64,000 bases of DNA. It comes from Cladorhizidae sp. MBARI D1340-BT2 (Eukaryota; Porifera; Demospongiae; Poecilosclerida; Cladorhizidae). Positions 1-12,700 of the stretch are shown here, one piece after another. The first letter of the stretch is position 1, and every line of letters begins with the position of its first letter. A program made the translations under genes and the position numbers. The notes under the pieces were generated by a model. That model did not search any database. It worked only from the letters and a program-made list of their open reading frames with translations, and was not told the origin of the DNA. Location: contig JAQNBH010000015.1 of the NCBI GenBank assembly GCA_028752905.1, positions 33,524,163 through 33,588,162 on the forward strand, given 5' to 3'.

Positions 1-3000
1 TGACTATGCAGCCAGTTCTCTCTCCTCTACTGACTGTGCAGCCAGTTCTCTCTCCTCTACTGACTATGCAGCCAGTTCTCTCTCCTCTACTGACTGTGCA
101 GCCAGTTCTCTCTCCTCTACTGACAGTGCAGCCAGTTCTCTCTCCTCTACTGACAGTGCAGCCAGTTCTCTCTCCTCTACTGACTATGCAGCCAGTTCTC
201 TCTCCTCTACTGACTATGCAGCAGTTCTCTCTCCTCTACTGACTATGCAGCCAGTTCTCTCTCCTCTACTGACTATGCAGCCAGTTCTCTCTCCTCTACT
301 GGACTATGCAGCAGTTCTCTCTCCTCTACTGACTATGCAGCCAGTTCTCTCTCCTCTACTGACAGTGCAGCCAGTTCTCTCTCCTCTACTGACTGTGCAG
401 CCAGTTCTCTCTCCTCTACTGACTGTGCAGCCAGTTCTCTCTCCTCAACTGACTGTGCAGCCAGTTCTCTCTCCTCTACTGACTATGCAGCCAGTTCTCT
501 CTCCTCAACTGACTGTGCAGCCAGTTCTCTCTCCTCTACTGACTGTGCAGCCAGTTCTCTCTCCTCTACTGACTGTGCAGCAGTTCTCTCTCCTCTACTG
601 ACTGTGCAGCCAGTTCTCTCTCCTCTACTGACTGTGCAGCAGTTCTCTCTCCTCTACTGACTATGCAGCCAGTTCTCTCTCCTCTACTGACTGTGCAGCC
701 AGTTCCCTCTCCTCTACTGACTGTGCAGCCAGTTCTCTCTCCTCTACTGACTGTGCAGCCAGTTCTCTCTCCTCTACTGACTATGCAGCAGTTCTCTCTA
801 CTCTACTGACTATGCAGCCAGTTCTCTCTCCTCTACTGACTGTGCAGCCAGTTCTCTCTCCTCTACTGACTATGCAGCCAGTTCTCTCTCCTCTACTGAC
901 TGTGCAGCCAGTTCTCTCTCCTCTACTGACAGTGCAGCCAGTTCTCTCTCCTCTACTGACAGTGCAGCCAGTTCTCTCTCCTCTACTGACTATGCAGCCA
1001 GTTCTCTCTCCTCTACTGACTATGCAGCAGTTCTCTCTCCTCTACTGACTATGCAGCCAGTTCTCTCTCCTCTACTGACTATGCAGCCAGTTCTCTCTCC
1101 TCTACTGACTATGCAGCAGTTCTCTCTCCTCTACTGACTATGCAGCCAGTTCTCTCTCCTCTACTGACAGTGCAGCCAGTTCTCTCTCCTCTACTGACAG
1201 TGCAGCCAGTTCTCTCTCCTCTACTGACTGTGCAGCCAGTTCTCTCTCCTCTACTGACTGTGCAGCCAGTTCTCTCTCCTCAACTGACTGTGCAGCCAGT
1301 TCTCTCTCCTCTACTGACTGTGCAGCCAGTTCTCTCTCCTCTACTGACTGTGCAGCAGTTCTCTCTCCTCTACTGACTGTGCAGCCAGTTCTCTCTCCTC
1401 AACTGACTGTGCAGCCAGTTCTCTCTCCTCAACTGACTGTGCAGCCAGTTCTCTCTCCTCTACTGACTATGCAGCAGTTCTCTCTCCTCTACTGACTGTG
1501 CAGCAGTTCTCTCTCCTCTACTGACTATGCAGTCAGTTCTCTCTCCTCTACTGACTGTGCAGCCAGTTCTCTCTCCTCTACTGACTGTGCAGCCAGTTCT
1601 CTCTCCTCTACTGACTATGCAGCCAGTTCTCTCACCTCTACTGACTGTGCAGCAGTTCTCTCTCCTCTACTGACTGTGCAGCCAGTTCTCTCTCCTCTAC
1701 TGACTATGCAGCCAGTTCTCTCTCCTCTACTGACTATGCAGCCAGTTCTCTCTCCTCTACTGACTATGCAGCCAGTTCTCTCTCCTCTACTGACTATGCA
1801 GCCAGTTCTCTCTCCTCTACTGACTATGCAGCCAGTTCTCTCTCCTCTACTGACTATGCAGCCAGTTCCCTCTCCTCTACTGACTATGCAGCCAGTTCCC
1901 TCTCCTCTACTGACTGTGCAGCAGTTCTCTCTCCTCTACTGACTGTGCAGCAGTTCTCTCTCCTCTACTGACTGTGCAGCAGTTCTCTCTCCTCTACTGA
2001 CTGTGCAGCAGTTCTCTCTCCTCTACTGACAGTGCAGCCAGTTCTCTCTCCTCTACTGACTGTGCAGCCAGTTCTCTCTCCTCTACTGACTGTGCAGCCA
2101 GTTCTCTCTCCTCAACTGACTGTGCAGCCAGTTCTCTCTCCTCTACTGACTATGCAGCCAGTTCTCTCTCCTCTACTGACTGTGCAGCCAGTTCTCTCTC
2201 CTCAACTGACTGTGCAGCCAGTTCTCTCTCCTCTACTGACTGTGCAGCCAGTTCTCTCTCCTCTACTGACTGTGCAGCAGTTCTCTCTCCTCTACTGACT
2301 GTGCAGCCAGTTCTCTCTCCTCTACTGACTGTGCAGCAGTTCTCTCTCCTCTACTGACTATGCAGCCAGTTCTCTCTCCTCTACTGACTGTGCAGCCAGT
2401 TCCCTCTCCTCTACTGACTGTGCAGCCAGTTCTCTCTCCTCTACTGACTGTGCAGCCAGTTCTCTCTCCTCTACTGACTATGCAGCAGTTCTCTCTACTC
2501 TACTGACTATGCAGCCAGTTCTCTCTCCTCTACTGACTGTGCAGCCAGTTCTCTCTCCTCTACTGACTATGCAGCCAGTTCTCTCTCCTCTACTGACTGT
2601 GCAGCCAGTTCTCTCTCCTCTACTGACAGTGCAGCCAGTTCTCTCTCCTCTACTGACAGTGCAGCCAGTTCTCTCTCCTCTACTGACTATGCAGCCAGTT
2701 CTCTCTCCTCTACTGACTATGCAGCAGTTCTCTCTCCTCTACTGACTGTGCAGCCAGTTCTCTCTCCTCTACTGACTATGCAGCAGTTCTCTCTCCTCTA
2801 CTGACTGTGCAGCAGTTCTCTCTCCTCTACTGACTATGCAGTCAGTTCTCTCTCCTCTACTGACTGTGCAGCCAGTTCTCTCTCCTCTACTGACTGTGCA
2901 GCCAGTTCTCTCTCCTCTACTGACTATGCAGCCAGTTCTCTCACCTCTACTGACTGTGCAGCAGTTCTCTCTCCTCTACTGACTGTGCAGCCAGTTCTCT

Positions 3001-3712
3001 CTCCTCTACTGACTATGCAGCCAGTTCTCTCTCCTCTACTGACTATGCAGCCAGTTCTCTCTCCTCTACTGACTATGCAGCCAGTTCTCTCTCCTCTACT
3101 GACTATGCAGCCAGTTCTCTCTCCTCTACTGACTATGCAGCCAGTTCTCTCTCCTCTACTGACTATGCAGCCAGTTCCCTCTCCTCTACTGACTATGCAG
3201 CCAGTTCCCTCTCCTCTACTGACTGTGCAGCAGTTCTCTCTCCTCTACTGACTGTGCAGCAGTTCTCTCTCCTCTACTGACTGTGCAGCAGTTCTCTCTC
3301 CTCTACTGACTGTGCAGCAGTTCTCTCTCCTGTACTGACTGTGCAGCAGTTCTCTCTCCTCTACTGACTATGCAGCCAGTTCTCTCTCCTCTACTGACTA
3401 TGCAGCCAGTTCTCTCTCCTCTACTGACTATGCAGAAGTTCTCTCTCCTCTACTGACTATGCAGCCAGTTATCTTTCCTCTACTGACTGTGCAGCAGTTC
3501 TCTCTGCTCTACTGACTATGCAGAAGTTCTCTCTCCTCTACTGACTATGCAGCCAGTTCTCTCTCCTCTACTGACTGTACAGCAGTTCTCTCTGCTCTAC
3601 TGACTGTGCAGCCAATAATATTCTCTCCTCTACTGACTGTGCAGCAGTTCTCTCCAATCTACTCACTGTGCAGCAGTTCTCTCTCCTCTACTGACTGCAA
3701 CAGTTCTCTCTT
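1..3712. repeat. 30-bp minisatellite array, about 125 units
   Basis: Tandem array whose unit reads roughly TGACTATGCAGCCAGTTCTC followed by a CT-rich tail. Most units are 30 bp; many 29-bp units lack one C (GCAGCAG instead of GCAGCCAG). The 30-bp units stay open in one frame with a ten-residue period containing QPVLSPLLT, but each 29-bp unit breaks the frame, so it does not read as a gene. Larger blocks are duplicated inside the array: about 641-1048 recurs at about 2338-2745, and about 1490-1960 recurs at about 2800-3270. Units decay after about 3420. The array runs off the left edge of the window. Confidence 0.97.
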
Positions 3713-5075
3713 GTGTCTCTGCCACTAGCCCTCATCTGAAGCTCTGTTTTCTTTTGTACGCAACCATTTTTCAACACATCTCCATTGGGGTCTCACTTCA
3801 ACCCCTCCCCCATCCTTACTGGAATGGGGGGGGGGCTTTTTTCAATACCTCCCATGGGGGCTTATTTCCTATGCATTATGACATCTCTCTGTTGTGTTTG
3901 TGTGAGTGTCACCTATGCTTGTTATATTAAAAGATTACACCTGCTGTGCGAATTTGGGATGCTCACACGAAATTACATTTATGTGCAAATGATATGCATT
4001 TTGGTGGTTAACTTTTTGTTAGCGACAAAAAGTGATGCCCCTTTACCCTACTTTTTTGGATGGTGACATCTTTTGAAGACGCAGTTCCCACGAGTGGATG
4101 TGCCTGGATGCTAAGAGGGCAGGTTTTAGGTAAAGTTCAACTCTGTTTTGTGGATCTCTGGTATATACCATTAGCAGATTCTCAAGAGGTGTATAACTCT
4201 CTTGGCAGGTTAAAGCTCTTCAAAAATGTCTCTGTGTGATTTCCTACTGTTCAGATATCAATGGAGTTGCATCAACCAATCCTCTAATTCCCAAGTAGCA
4301 ATAAATGAAACCCCTCAAGGCTCTCTCTCTCCTTTCTTGTGGTTGACGGATTTGAAAGTGCCAGTCCAAACAGGAATGACTTTGAACTCTTAATGGCAAT
4401 GTCGTGGACCTTGGAGTCAATTAACGTAGTCCGACATACGTGAAAGCGCCTATCTCCAATTTCATGCTAGCTTCACTCTTGTCAGTGCCATGATAGACAG
4501 AATAGTACCTAATACAAAAGTCAATTATATATATTTTAAACATGGAAAGACTAAACAGTTCCATTCACCTCTGCAGGAATGGAAGGAAAGAGACCTGGTC
4601 ACAACGCAGCATTACCTTTCCATAGACACAGAGACAGTCTTTAGAAGAGATGGCAAATAGCTTCAGAGGGAGGGATGCCAAGTCTCTGAGCTTGGAGGCA
4701 GCCAATCAGAATGAGTCGGTGGACAATACGTGTAAACTTCAGCTAGGCTCCTTTCAAAACTGGACCCAGAAAATCTCCAGCTCTCCTGGCTAAGGTTAGG
4801 GGCACAGTTAGGGCTAAGGGGCTTGAATTGAGTTTGGGGCTAGAGTTAGGGCTGTGGTTAAGGCTAGGGACTTGATATGTGCTGACATCCCTGATGGTAC
4901 CCCGCGGAGCTGTATGTAGATTGTAGGGGGGTGAAGTAAGGAGTCCCAAGTGGTAGATGCTGATGGATGACATTGGTAGACACCCCTCACTAATTTTAAC
5001 CATGAATGGGCGTGCGTTACTCTGGTTTTGTAAATAAAGAATTTGGCTCAAAGCTGCATGCCATATATTCTTCAA
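3713..5075. other. unique non-coding sequence
   Basis: No recognisable gene. Open frames of 93 codons (3785-4066, plus) and 110 codons (4743-5075, minus) show no domain, and the first is rich in low-complexity sequence. A short run of G lies near 3825-3835. Confidence 0.6.
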
Positions 5076-5457
5076 TAGGAACCACGGTTACTATTTACTT
5101 CCATCCAATCCACCTGCAATTAGGTTGGAACGTTGGAAGTGCAGTTACAATTAGAAGGGCGGGTTACTATTAGAAGTGCAGTTACAATTACAAAGGCGGG
5201 TTATTGATTGCAGTTGTGAAGCAGTTCAAGCACCTGTTTGAAGGAAGGAATGCTCATCGCTTGGTTGCCCATGGCTCAATGGTTGAGTAATCCGCCCGGA
5301 AAACAGAAATCAGGGGTTCTGCTGGAGCCAGAATTTTTTCCTAAAATCCCCCCCCCCCATTGTCTTCAGTTCTCAGTTTATAAGCTAATGAGCAATTATT
5401 TGGGGGCGTGTCTTATTGTTATTTGCCTTCAGGTTATAATTGGAGGGGCGGTTCCTA
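5076..5457 (-). mobile_element. MITE-like element, family A, copy 1 (inverted)
   Basis: The ends are TAGGAACC at 5076 and GGTTCCTA at 5457. This gives a short terminal inverted repeat (GGAACCRC) flanked by TA on both sides. The interior matches, in reverse orientation, the copies at 20618-20922 and 33293-33600. Shared blocks include the segments near AGCAATTATTTG, the stretch around GGCTCAATGGTTGAG and the terminal block AGTAACCGTGG. One arm carries short internal repeats of the type TTACAATTAGAAGGGCGG. No transposase is encoded. A non-autonomous DNA transposon with TA target duplication is the best reading. Confidence 0.75.
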
Positions 5458-6345
5458 ATAGACACTGTACATGTCTGTAACATCACCGTGAAGATGGGAA
5501 GGGTAGGTCTAGATAAGGACAATGAAGACGTGGACTTTACTGAATTCGGTGAACTTGATTAATGAGCAGCAAACATGCTAAACACGGCGGTGTTGCCACA
5601 CCCACAAATTGAATGGCACGTGATGTATGCATGCCCAACTGTGTCACGTGCACGTTGATAGCTCATGTAACTTGGCAACGCCCGCCCACGGGTCAAGTGC
5701 CTGCCACACCCTTTTAAACTTGTTGAAGGCAGGTGACTAGCATCGTAGGCACTTAGCGTGTGGAATATTGAATGGTAACTCACTAATGGAATAATGTGTG
5801 TGGGCGTATGTAAATGAGTCTCTTGTTTGTTCTGCTGAAGCTTTTTGACTCTGTGCCAATAGTTAGTTTGAAGTTGAATATTTAGTGACTGAAGTGAGTG
5901 CTTCTTACGGTGGAGTAGCCTATTGCTAAGTACACCTGCATTGGGGGGGGGGGGGGAGGGGGGTTGGCAGGGGGAGAAAACAAGTATTTTTTCGCATTCA
6001 TCAGGGTTTCGTAACGAGATTTTGGGGTTGGGAGGAGGAGGATGGAGATAACCTTGAAGTGCCCCATGTCATGTTGGTGTTGCCGGTAGCGATCTGTTAA
6101 AGAGATGGTGTTAATTAATTTAAAAAACAATGGTTCTCTAATTGTTTGAGTGATCCCAACAAACACAAAATTTATGTGGGTCGCCATCCCAGGGCCATGA
6201 GACTGTCAACTTCGATGATGCGTTTAAGACCCCTTCAAGCTAACTACTAAGTGTAGCCAACTCTGTGCTCTGATGTTTCAGACCCTTCACTTAGCATTGG
6301 AATTCATACTCATTTCAGTGCACCAACAATTAGCATTGTGATTCC
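5458..6345. other. unique non-coding sequence with a poly-G tract
   Basis: No supported gene. A run of G (about 5942-5966, interrupted by one A) is the only obvious feature. Short open frames on the minus strand (5559-5783, 5882-6187) have no recognisable domain. Confidence 0.55.
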
Positions 6346-6766
6346 CAAAATTCTTGGGGAGGATGGCTGGGGTAGGTGGGTGGAGTTGGGGAGGACGGCT
6401 GGTATAGGTGGGTGGAGTTGGGGAGGACGGCTGGGATAGGTGGGTGGAGTTGGGAAGGACGGCTGGGGTAGGTGGGTGGAGTTGGGAAGGATGGCTGGGG
6501 TAGGTGGGTGGAGTTGGGGAGGACGGCTGGGGTAGGTGGGTGGAGTTGGGGAGGACGGCTGGGGTAGGTGGGTGGAGTTGGGGAGGACGGCTGGGGTAGG
6601 TGGGTGGAGTTTGGGAAGGACGGCTGGGGTGGAGTTGGGGAGGACGGCTGGGGTAGGTGGTTGGAGTTGGGGAGGACGGCTGGGGTAGGTGGGTGGAGTT
6701 GGGGAGGACGGCTGGGGTAGGTGGGTGGAGTTGGGGAGGACGGCTGGGGGAGGTGGGTGGAGTTGG
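6346..6766. repeat. G-rich 32-bp minisatellite, about 13 units
   Basis: The units contain GGAGGACGGCTGGGGTAGG followed by TGGGTGGAGTTGG. Almost every unit has four or more G runs on the plus strand. Proline-rich open frames on the minus strand are a by-product of the repeat. Confidence 0.95.
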
Positions 6767-6896
6767 AAGGGAGACAAACTCAAACTCGCTTAAGAACAAA
6801 CAATTACATGTGCGCCATGTTTCATACAGAGTCTCTTGGCCTGTTCGGGGGTGGGGTGGGAAGGAGGAGGGGGGGGAGGGAGTGAGTGGGCGATAA

Positions 6897-7245
6897 TGCC
6901 CCCAAAACACCTTTTATAAACCTTGTGGTTACGACTTTGGAAACTCCATAGTGGATATATATTCCAAAGATAGGTCTCTCTGTGTGCTCCCTTTTGGCAC
7001 AAAATGGTTGCATAGGTATAACCATACCCAAGTTACATGCAGCTAAAGTGCAGACCTCAAAATCTTGAGTGCCTGTGCTTGAAGCTGGTGGCCTCCTGAG
7101 AAGAAAGTGCTAGCCAGTAGAAATATATTGGTATCTATACAAGAGCCTTAACTCTACGGGACGAGTGTGTTTTCATTAGGCGCAAAACCGTGAGTAGGTG
7201 TGGTCAAGCATTGTAATGAAAATAATTTTTCTTGCAACTGGGAAG
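6897..7245 (+). repeat. dispersed repeat family B, copy 1
   Basis: This segment aligns over about 300 bp, in the same orientation, with 51607-52001. Shared blocks include CTTGTGGTTAC, AAAGATAGGTCTCTCTGTGT, CATAGGTATAA, GAGTGCCTG, TCATTAGG and GTGGTCAAGC. The spacing between blocks is kept. No open frame runs through it and no clear terminal inverted repeat was found. The second copy sits inside the retrotransposon relic with a duplicated target, so the family is mobile. Confidence 0.75.
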
Positions 7246-7630
7246 AAAATTGATTTCCACCATTAATTATTGCATTAATATTTAGGCACGCCCCCCAATT
7301 TTTCCTCAAACCTCAAAACCTCCTAGCAACATCCATAGCAACTGGATAGAGGCCCAAAAATGTCATGAACCAGCGGGTGCTAGGTCTAGATTATAGTGTG
7401 CCCATAGAGCCCGGGAGGTCACTTGTCCAGGAGGTTGGCTGTAAGAACTGATTGTCCTTATCAGAGACTGAGGCACGCCATTTGTAAGAGTTGCTTCTCC
7501 ATTAATTACTCTGCCAGCAAGCCTGTGGAGGTGCTTCAGGTTGGGAGCTCCCAGCCATTGCAAGACTAGCCTGTGTAGACTACTGGCCCCTAAGATCTAC
7601 TAATTTTTCCACAGTTCGAACCACAGAACC
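7246..7630. other. unique non-coding sequence
   Basis: No supported gene. A 66-codon minus-strand open frame (7363-7563) is not recognisable. Confidence 0.5.
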
Positions 7631-8812
7631 TACAGATACTTGCATGTACATCTACATAGGATACATGCATGTACATTTACATGCATAGGATAGGATACAT
7701 GCATGTATATCTACATGCATAGGATACATGCGTAGGGTACACCTATATACATAAGATACATGCATGTGCATCTACATAGGATACATGTATGTGCATGTAG
7801 TGTACATGCATAGGATACATGCATGTAATACACATAGGATACATGCATGTACATCTACATAGGATACATGCATGTACATCTACATACATAGGATACATGC
7901 ATGTACATCTACATACATAGGATACATGCATGTACATCTACATACATAGGATACATGCATGTACATCTACATACATAGGATACATGCATGTACATCTACA
8001 TGCATAGGATACGTGCATGTATAATCTACATATATAGGATACATGCATGTACATCTACATGGGATACTTGCATGTACATCTACATGCATAGGATACGTGC
8101 ATGAACATCTACATGCATAGGATACATGCATGTACATCTACATAGGATACATGCATGTACATCTACATACATAGGATACATGCATGTACATCTACATACA
8201 TAGGATACATGCATGTACATCTACATACATAGGATACATGCATGTACATCTACATGCATAGGATATGCACATCTACATACATAGGATACTTGCATGTACA
8301 TCTACATGCATAGGATACATGCATGTACATCTACATGCATAGGATACGTGCATGTATAATCTACATATATAGGATACATGCATGTACATCTACATGGGAT
8401 ACTTGCATGTACATCTACATGCATAGGATACGTGCATGAACATCTACATGCATAGGATACATGCATGTATAATTTACATACAGGATACATGCATGTACAT
8501 CTACATACATAGGATACATGCATGTACATCTACATACATAGGATACATGCATGTACATCTACATGCATAGGATATGCACATCTACATACATAGGATACTT
8601 GCATGTACATCTACATGCATAGGATACATGCATGTACATCTACATGCATAGGATACGTGCATGTATAATCTACATATATAGGATACATGCATGTACATCT
8701 ACATGGGATACTTGCATGTACATCTACATGCATAGGATACGTGCATGAACATCTACATGCATAGGATACATGCATGTATAATTTACATACAGGATACATG
8801 CATGTACATCAT
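7631..8812. repeat. about 28-bp minisatellite with ATACATGCATGTACATCTAC core
   Basis: Tandem units of about 28 bp built from GGATACATGCATGTACATCT plus ACATACATA, with length variants. A block of about 300 bp is duplicated: about 8278-8520 resembles about 8578-8812. The unit contains the palindromes TGCATGTACA-like and ATGCAT. Confidence 0.94.
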
Positions 8813-9746
8813 ACCCTAAAGAAGTGTTGACTGTTGAATCATCTCTTTTTGGTGCAAATTGTAATGAGGTGATAAGTGTGTACCTGACCTCATCAGGTAT
8901 TCCCCTATGCTGCCTCTGGTTGGAATAGGATCCTCCGTGAGATGTGCACTTGTCCAGTACCTCGTCTCTGACTGTGATTGGCATATGTTGCATCCACCAC
9001 TGATGGTAGAGTGCATCTTCTCGGAGAGATGATATGACCAACATGGGTCGTCTTCCTGGATGCCTATGAGGTTGAAACTCTGTACCCAGTGATTTGCAGT
9101 GGGTCATAGACTAGTGAGTTAAGGCTGGTTCACAACACGACGCTGGCCGAGCAGAGCGTTGCGTTGTGTTGTGAACCTCAAACGCAACGGAGCGCAACGC
9201 GACGGAGCTGTATTCTCGATTAGAAAAAAGTTTTAATCCAGCGTCTGAAACGCAGCATCGGACCAATCAGAATGCTATAATCTATCACGTGCCGTTGACC
9301 TGCAGTTAGCCAGTATCAAAGGTCTCTATTGATGAAGTGCTAGGAGCTCCCTGTTGTGGCAGGTGACACAAAACTACTTGCCCACGTGCTGGGACTGATG
9401 TCACCACCAGAGTTCCCTGCGAGCATTCCTTTCAGAGCGTTCTCTGCCACTTGATTCTTGTTTGAGTGGGTGGAATATCAGATTAATATAGCACTTTTGT
9501 TATTAGGTAGTGAGAGGGTTGAGTTTTGTGGTTGAGTAGCAGGTGTTCGACATAGTCATCGGCTCTCAGCACTGCTTGTTACAGTGAACAAGAAGACCAT
9601 CAAGAACTCCCCGGTGGCATTAGGTGACGACTAAAACTAAGCACTGTTGAGAGTTGTGGTGGTTGTAATGACAGGGGAAGGTGAGCCTGCCACTAATACG
9701 AGTCAGATACCCAAAACATTCCATAGGCTAACTCTAGTGGACGGCA
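8813..9746. other. unique sequence, no recognised gene
   Basis: A minus-strand open frame of 127 codons (8724-9107, partly inside the array) has no recognisable domain. A GC-rich hairpin lies at 9127-9177. A plus-strand open frame beginning at 9647 runs into the following array and is judged spurious. Confidence 0.5.
9127..9177. repeat. imperfect hairpin, possible MITE end
   Basis: The 12-bp arms GGTTCACAACAC (9127-9138) and GTGTTGTGAACC (9166-9177) are exact inverted copies around a 27-nt centre. The centre adds further partial pairing (GACGC and GCGTT). The sequence TTAAGGCTGGTTCACA just before it resembles ends of some animal DNA transposons, but I found no partner end. Confidence 0.6.
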
Positions 9747-12700
9747 CAACACCTCCATACACATGCAGCAAGCCACCTCTTACTCCACAAGCTAGAGACA
9801 ACATCTCCATACACATGCAGCAAGTCACCTCTACTCCACAAGCTAGAGACAACACCTCCATACACATGCAGCAAGTCACCTCTACTCCACAAGCTAGAGA
9901 CATCACCTCCACACACATGCAGCAAGTCACCTCTACTCCACAAGCTAGAGACAACACCTCCATACACATGCAGCAAGTCACCTCTACTCCACAAGCTAGA
10001 GACAACACCTCCATACACATGCAGCAAGTCACCTCTACTCCACAAGCTAGAGACAACACCTCCATTCACATGCAGCAAGTCACCTCTACTCCACAAGCTA
10101 GAGACTACACCTCCATACACATGCAGCAAGTCACCTCTACTCCACAAGCTAGAGACAACACCTCCATACACATGCAGCAAGCCACCTCTTACTCCACAAG
10201 CTAGAGACTACACCTCCATACACATGCAGCAAGTCACCTCTACTCCACAAGCTAGAGACAACACCTCCATACACATGCAGCAAGTCATCTCTACTCCACA
10301 AGCTAGAGACAATACCTCCATACACATGCAGCAAGTCACCTCTACTCCACAAGCTAGAGACAACACCTCCATACTCATGCAGCAAGTCACCTCTACTCCA
10401 CAAGCTAGAGACAACACCTCCATACACATGCAGCAAGTCACCTCTACTCCACAAGCTAGAGACAACACCTCCATACACATGCAGCAAGTCACCTCTACTC
10501 CACAAGCTAGAGACAACACCTCCATACACACACAGCAAGTCACCTCTACTCCACAAGCTAGAGACAACACCTCCATACACATGCAGCAAGCCACCTCTAC
10601 TCCACAAGCTAGAGACAACACCTCCATGCACACACAGCAAGTCACCTCTACTCCACAAGCTAGAGACAACACCTCCATACACATGCAGCAAGTTACCTAT
10701 ACTCCACAAGCTAGAGACAACACCTCCATACACATGCAGCAAGTCACCTCTACTCCACAAGCTAGAGACAATACCTCCATACACATGCAGCAAGTCACCT
10801 CTACTCCACAAGCTAGAGACAACACCTCCATACACATGCAGCAAGTCACCTCTACTCCACAAGCTAGAGACAACACCTCCATACACATGCAGCAAGTCAT
10901 CTCTACTCCACAAGCTAGAGACAATACCTCCATACACATGCAGCAAGTCACCTCTACTCCACAAGCTAGAGACAACACCTCCATACTCATGCAGCAAGTC
11001 ACCTCTACTCCACAAGCTAGAGACAACACCTCCATACACATGCAGCAAGTCACCTCTACTCCACAAGCTAGAGACAACACCTCCATACACATGCAGCAAG
11101 TCACCTCTACTCCATAAGCTAGAGACTACACCTCCATACACATGCAGCAAGTCACCTCTACTCCACAAGCTAGAGACAACACCTCCATACACACACAGCA
11201 AGTCACCTCTACTCCACAAGCTAGAGACAACACCTCCATACACATGCAGCAAGCCACCTCTACTCCACAAGCTAGAGACAACACCTCCATGCACACACAG
11301 CAAGTCACCTCTACTCCACAAGCTAGAGACAACACCTCCATACACATGCAGCAAGTTACCTATACTCCACAAGCTAGAGACAACACCTCCATACACATGC
11401 AGCAAGTCACCTCTACTCCACAAGCTAGAGACAATACCTCCATACACATGCAGCAAGTCACCTCTACTCCACAAGCTAGAGACAACACCTCCATACACAT
11501 GCAGCAAGTCACCTCTACTCCACAAGCTAGAGACAACACCTCCATTCACATGCAGCAAGTCACCTCTACTCCACAAGCTAGAGACAACACCTCCATACAC
11601 ATGCAGCAAGTCACCTCTACTCCACAAGCTAGAGACAACACCTCCACACACATGCAGCAAGCCACCTCTACTCCACAAGCTAGAGACAACACCTCCATAC
11701 ACATGCAGCAAGTCACCTCTACTCCACAAGCTAGAGACAACACCTCCATACACATGCAGCAAGTCACCTCTACTCCACAAGCTAGAGACAACACCTCATA
11801 CACATGCAGCAAGTCACCTCTACTCCACAAGCTAGAGACAACACCTCATACACATGCAGCAAGTCACCTCTACTCCACAAGCTAGAGACAACACCTCCAT
11901 ACACATGCAGCAAGTCACCTCTACTCCACAAGCTAGAGACAACACTCCATACACATGCAGCAAGTCACCTCTACTCCATAAGCTAGAGACAATACCTCCA
12001 TACACATGCAGCAAGTCATCTCTACTCCACAAGCTAGAGACAACACCTCCATACACATGCAGCAAGTCACCTCTACTCCACAAGCTAGAGACAACACTCC
12101 ATACACATGCAGCAAGTCACCTCTACTCCACAAGCTAGAGACAACACTCCATACACATGCAGCAAGTCACCTCTACTCCATAAGCTAGAGACAATACCTC
12201 CATACACATGCAGCAAGTCATCTCTACTCCACAAGCTAGAGACAACACATCCATACACATGCAGCAAGTCACCTCTACTCCACAAGCTAGAGACAACACC
12301 TCCATACACTACAGCAAGTCACCTCTACTCCACAAGCTAGAGACAACACCTCCATACACATGCAGCAAGTCACCTCTACTCCACAAGCTAGAGACAACAC
12401 CTCATACACATGCAGCAAGTCACCTCTACTCCACAAGCTAGAGACAACACCTCCATACACATGCAGCAAGTCATCTCTACTCCACAAGCTAGAGACAATA
12501 CCTCCATACACATGCAGCAAGTCACCTCTACTCCACAAGCTAGAGACAACACCTCCATACTCATGCAGCAAGTCACCTCTACTCCACAAGCTAGAGACAA
12601 CACCTCCATACACATGCAGCAAGTCACCTCTACTCCACAAGCTAGAGACAACACCTCCATACACATGCAGCAAGTCACCTCTACTCCACAAGCTAGAGAC

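Noticed and set aside
3785..4066. 93-codon open frame with hydrophobic stretch
   Set aside because: No family resemblance, it begins in low-complexity sequence, and it has no splice or promoter context.
6287..6910. 207-codon proline-rich minus-strand frame
   Set aside because: It is the complement of the G-rich 32-bp array.
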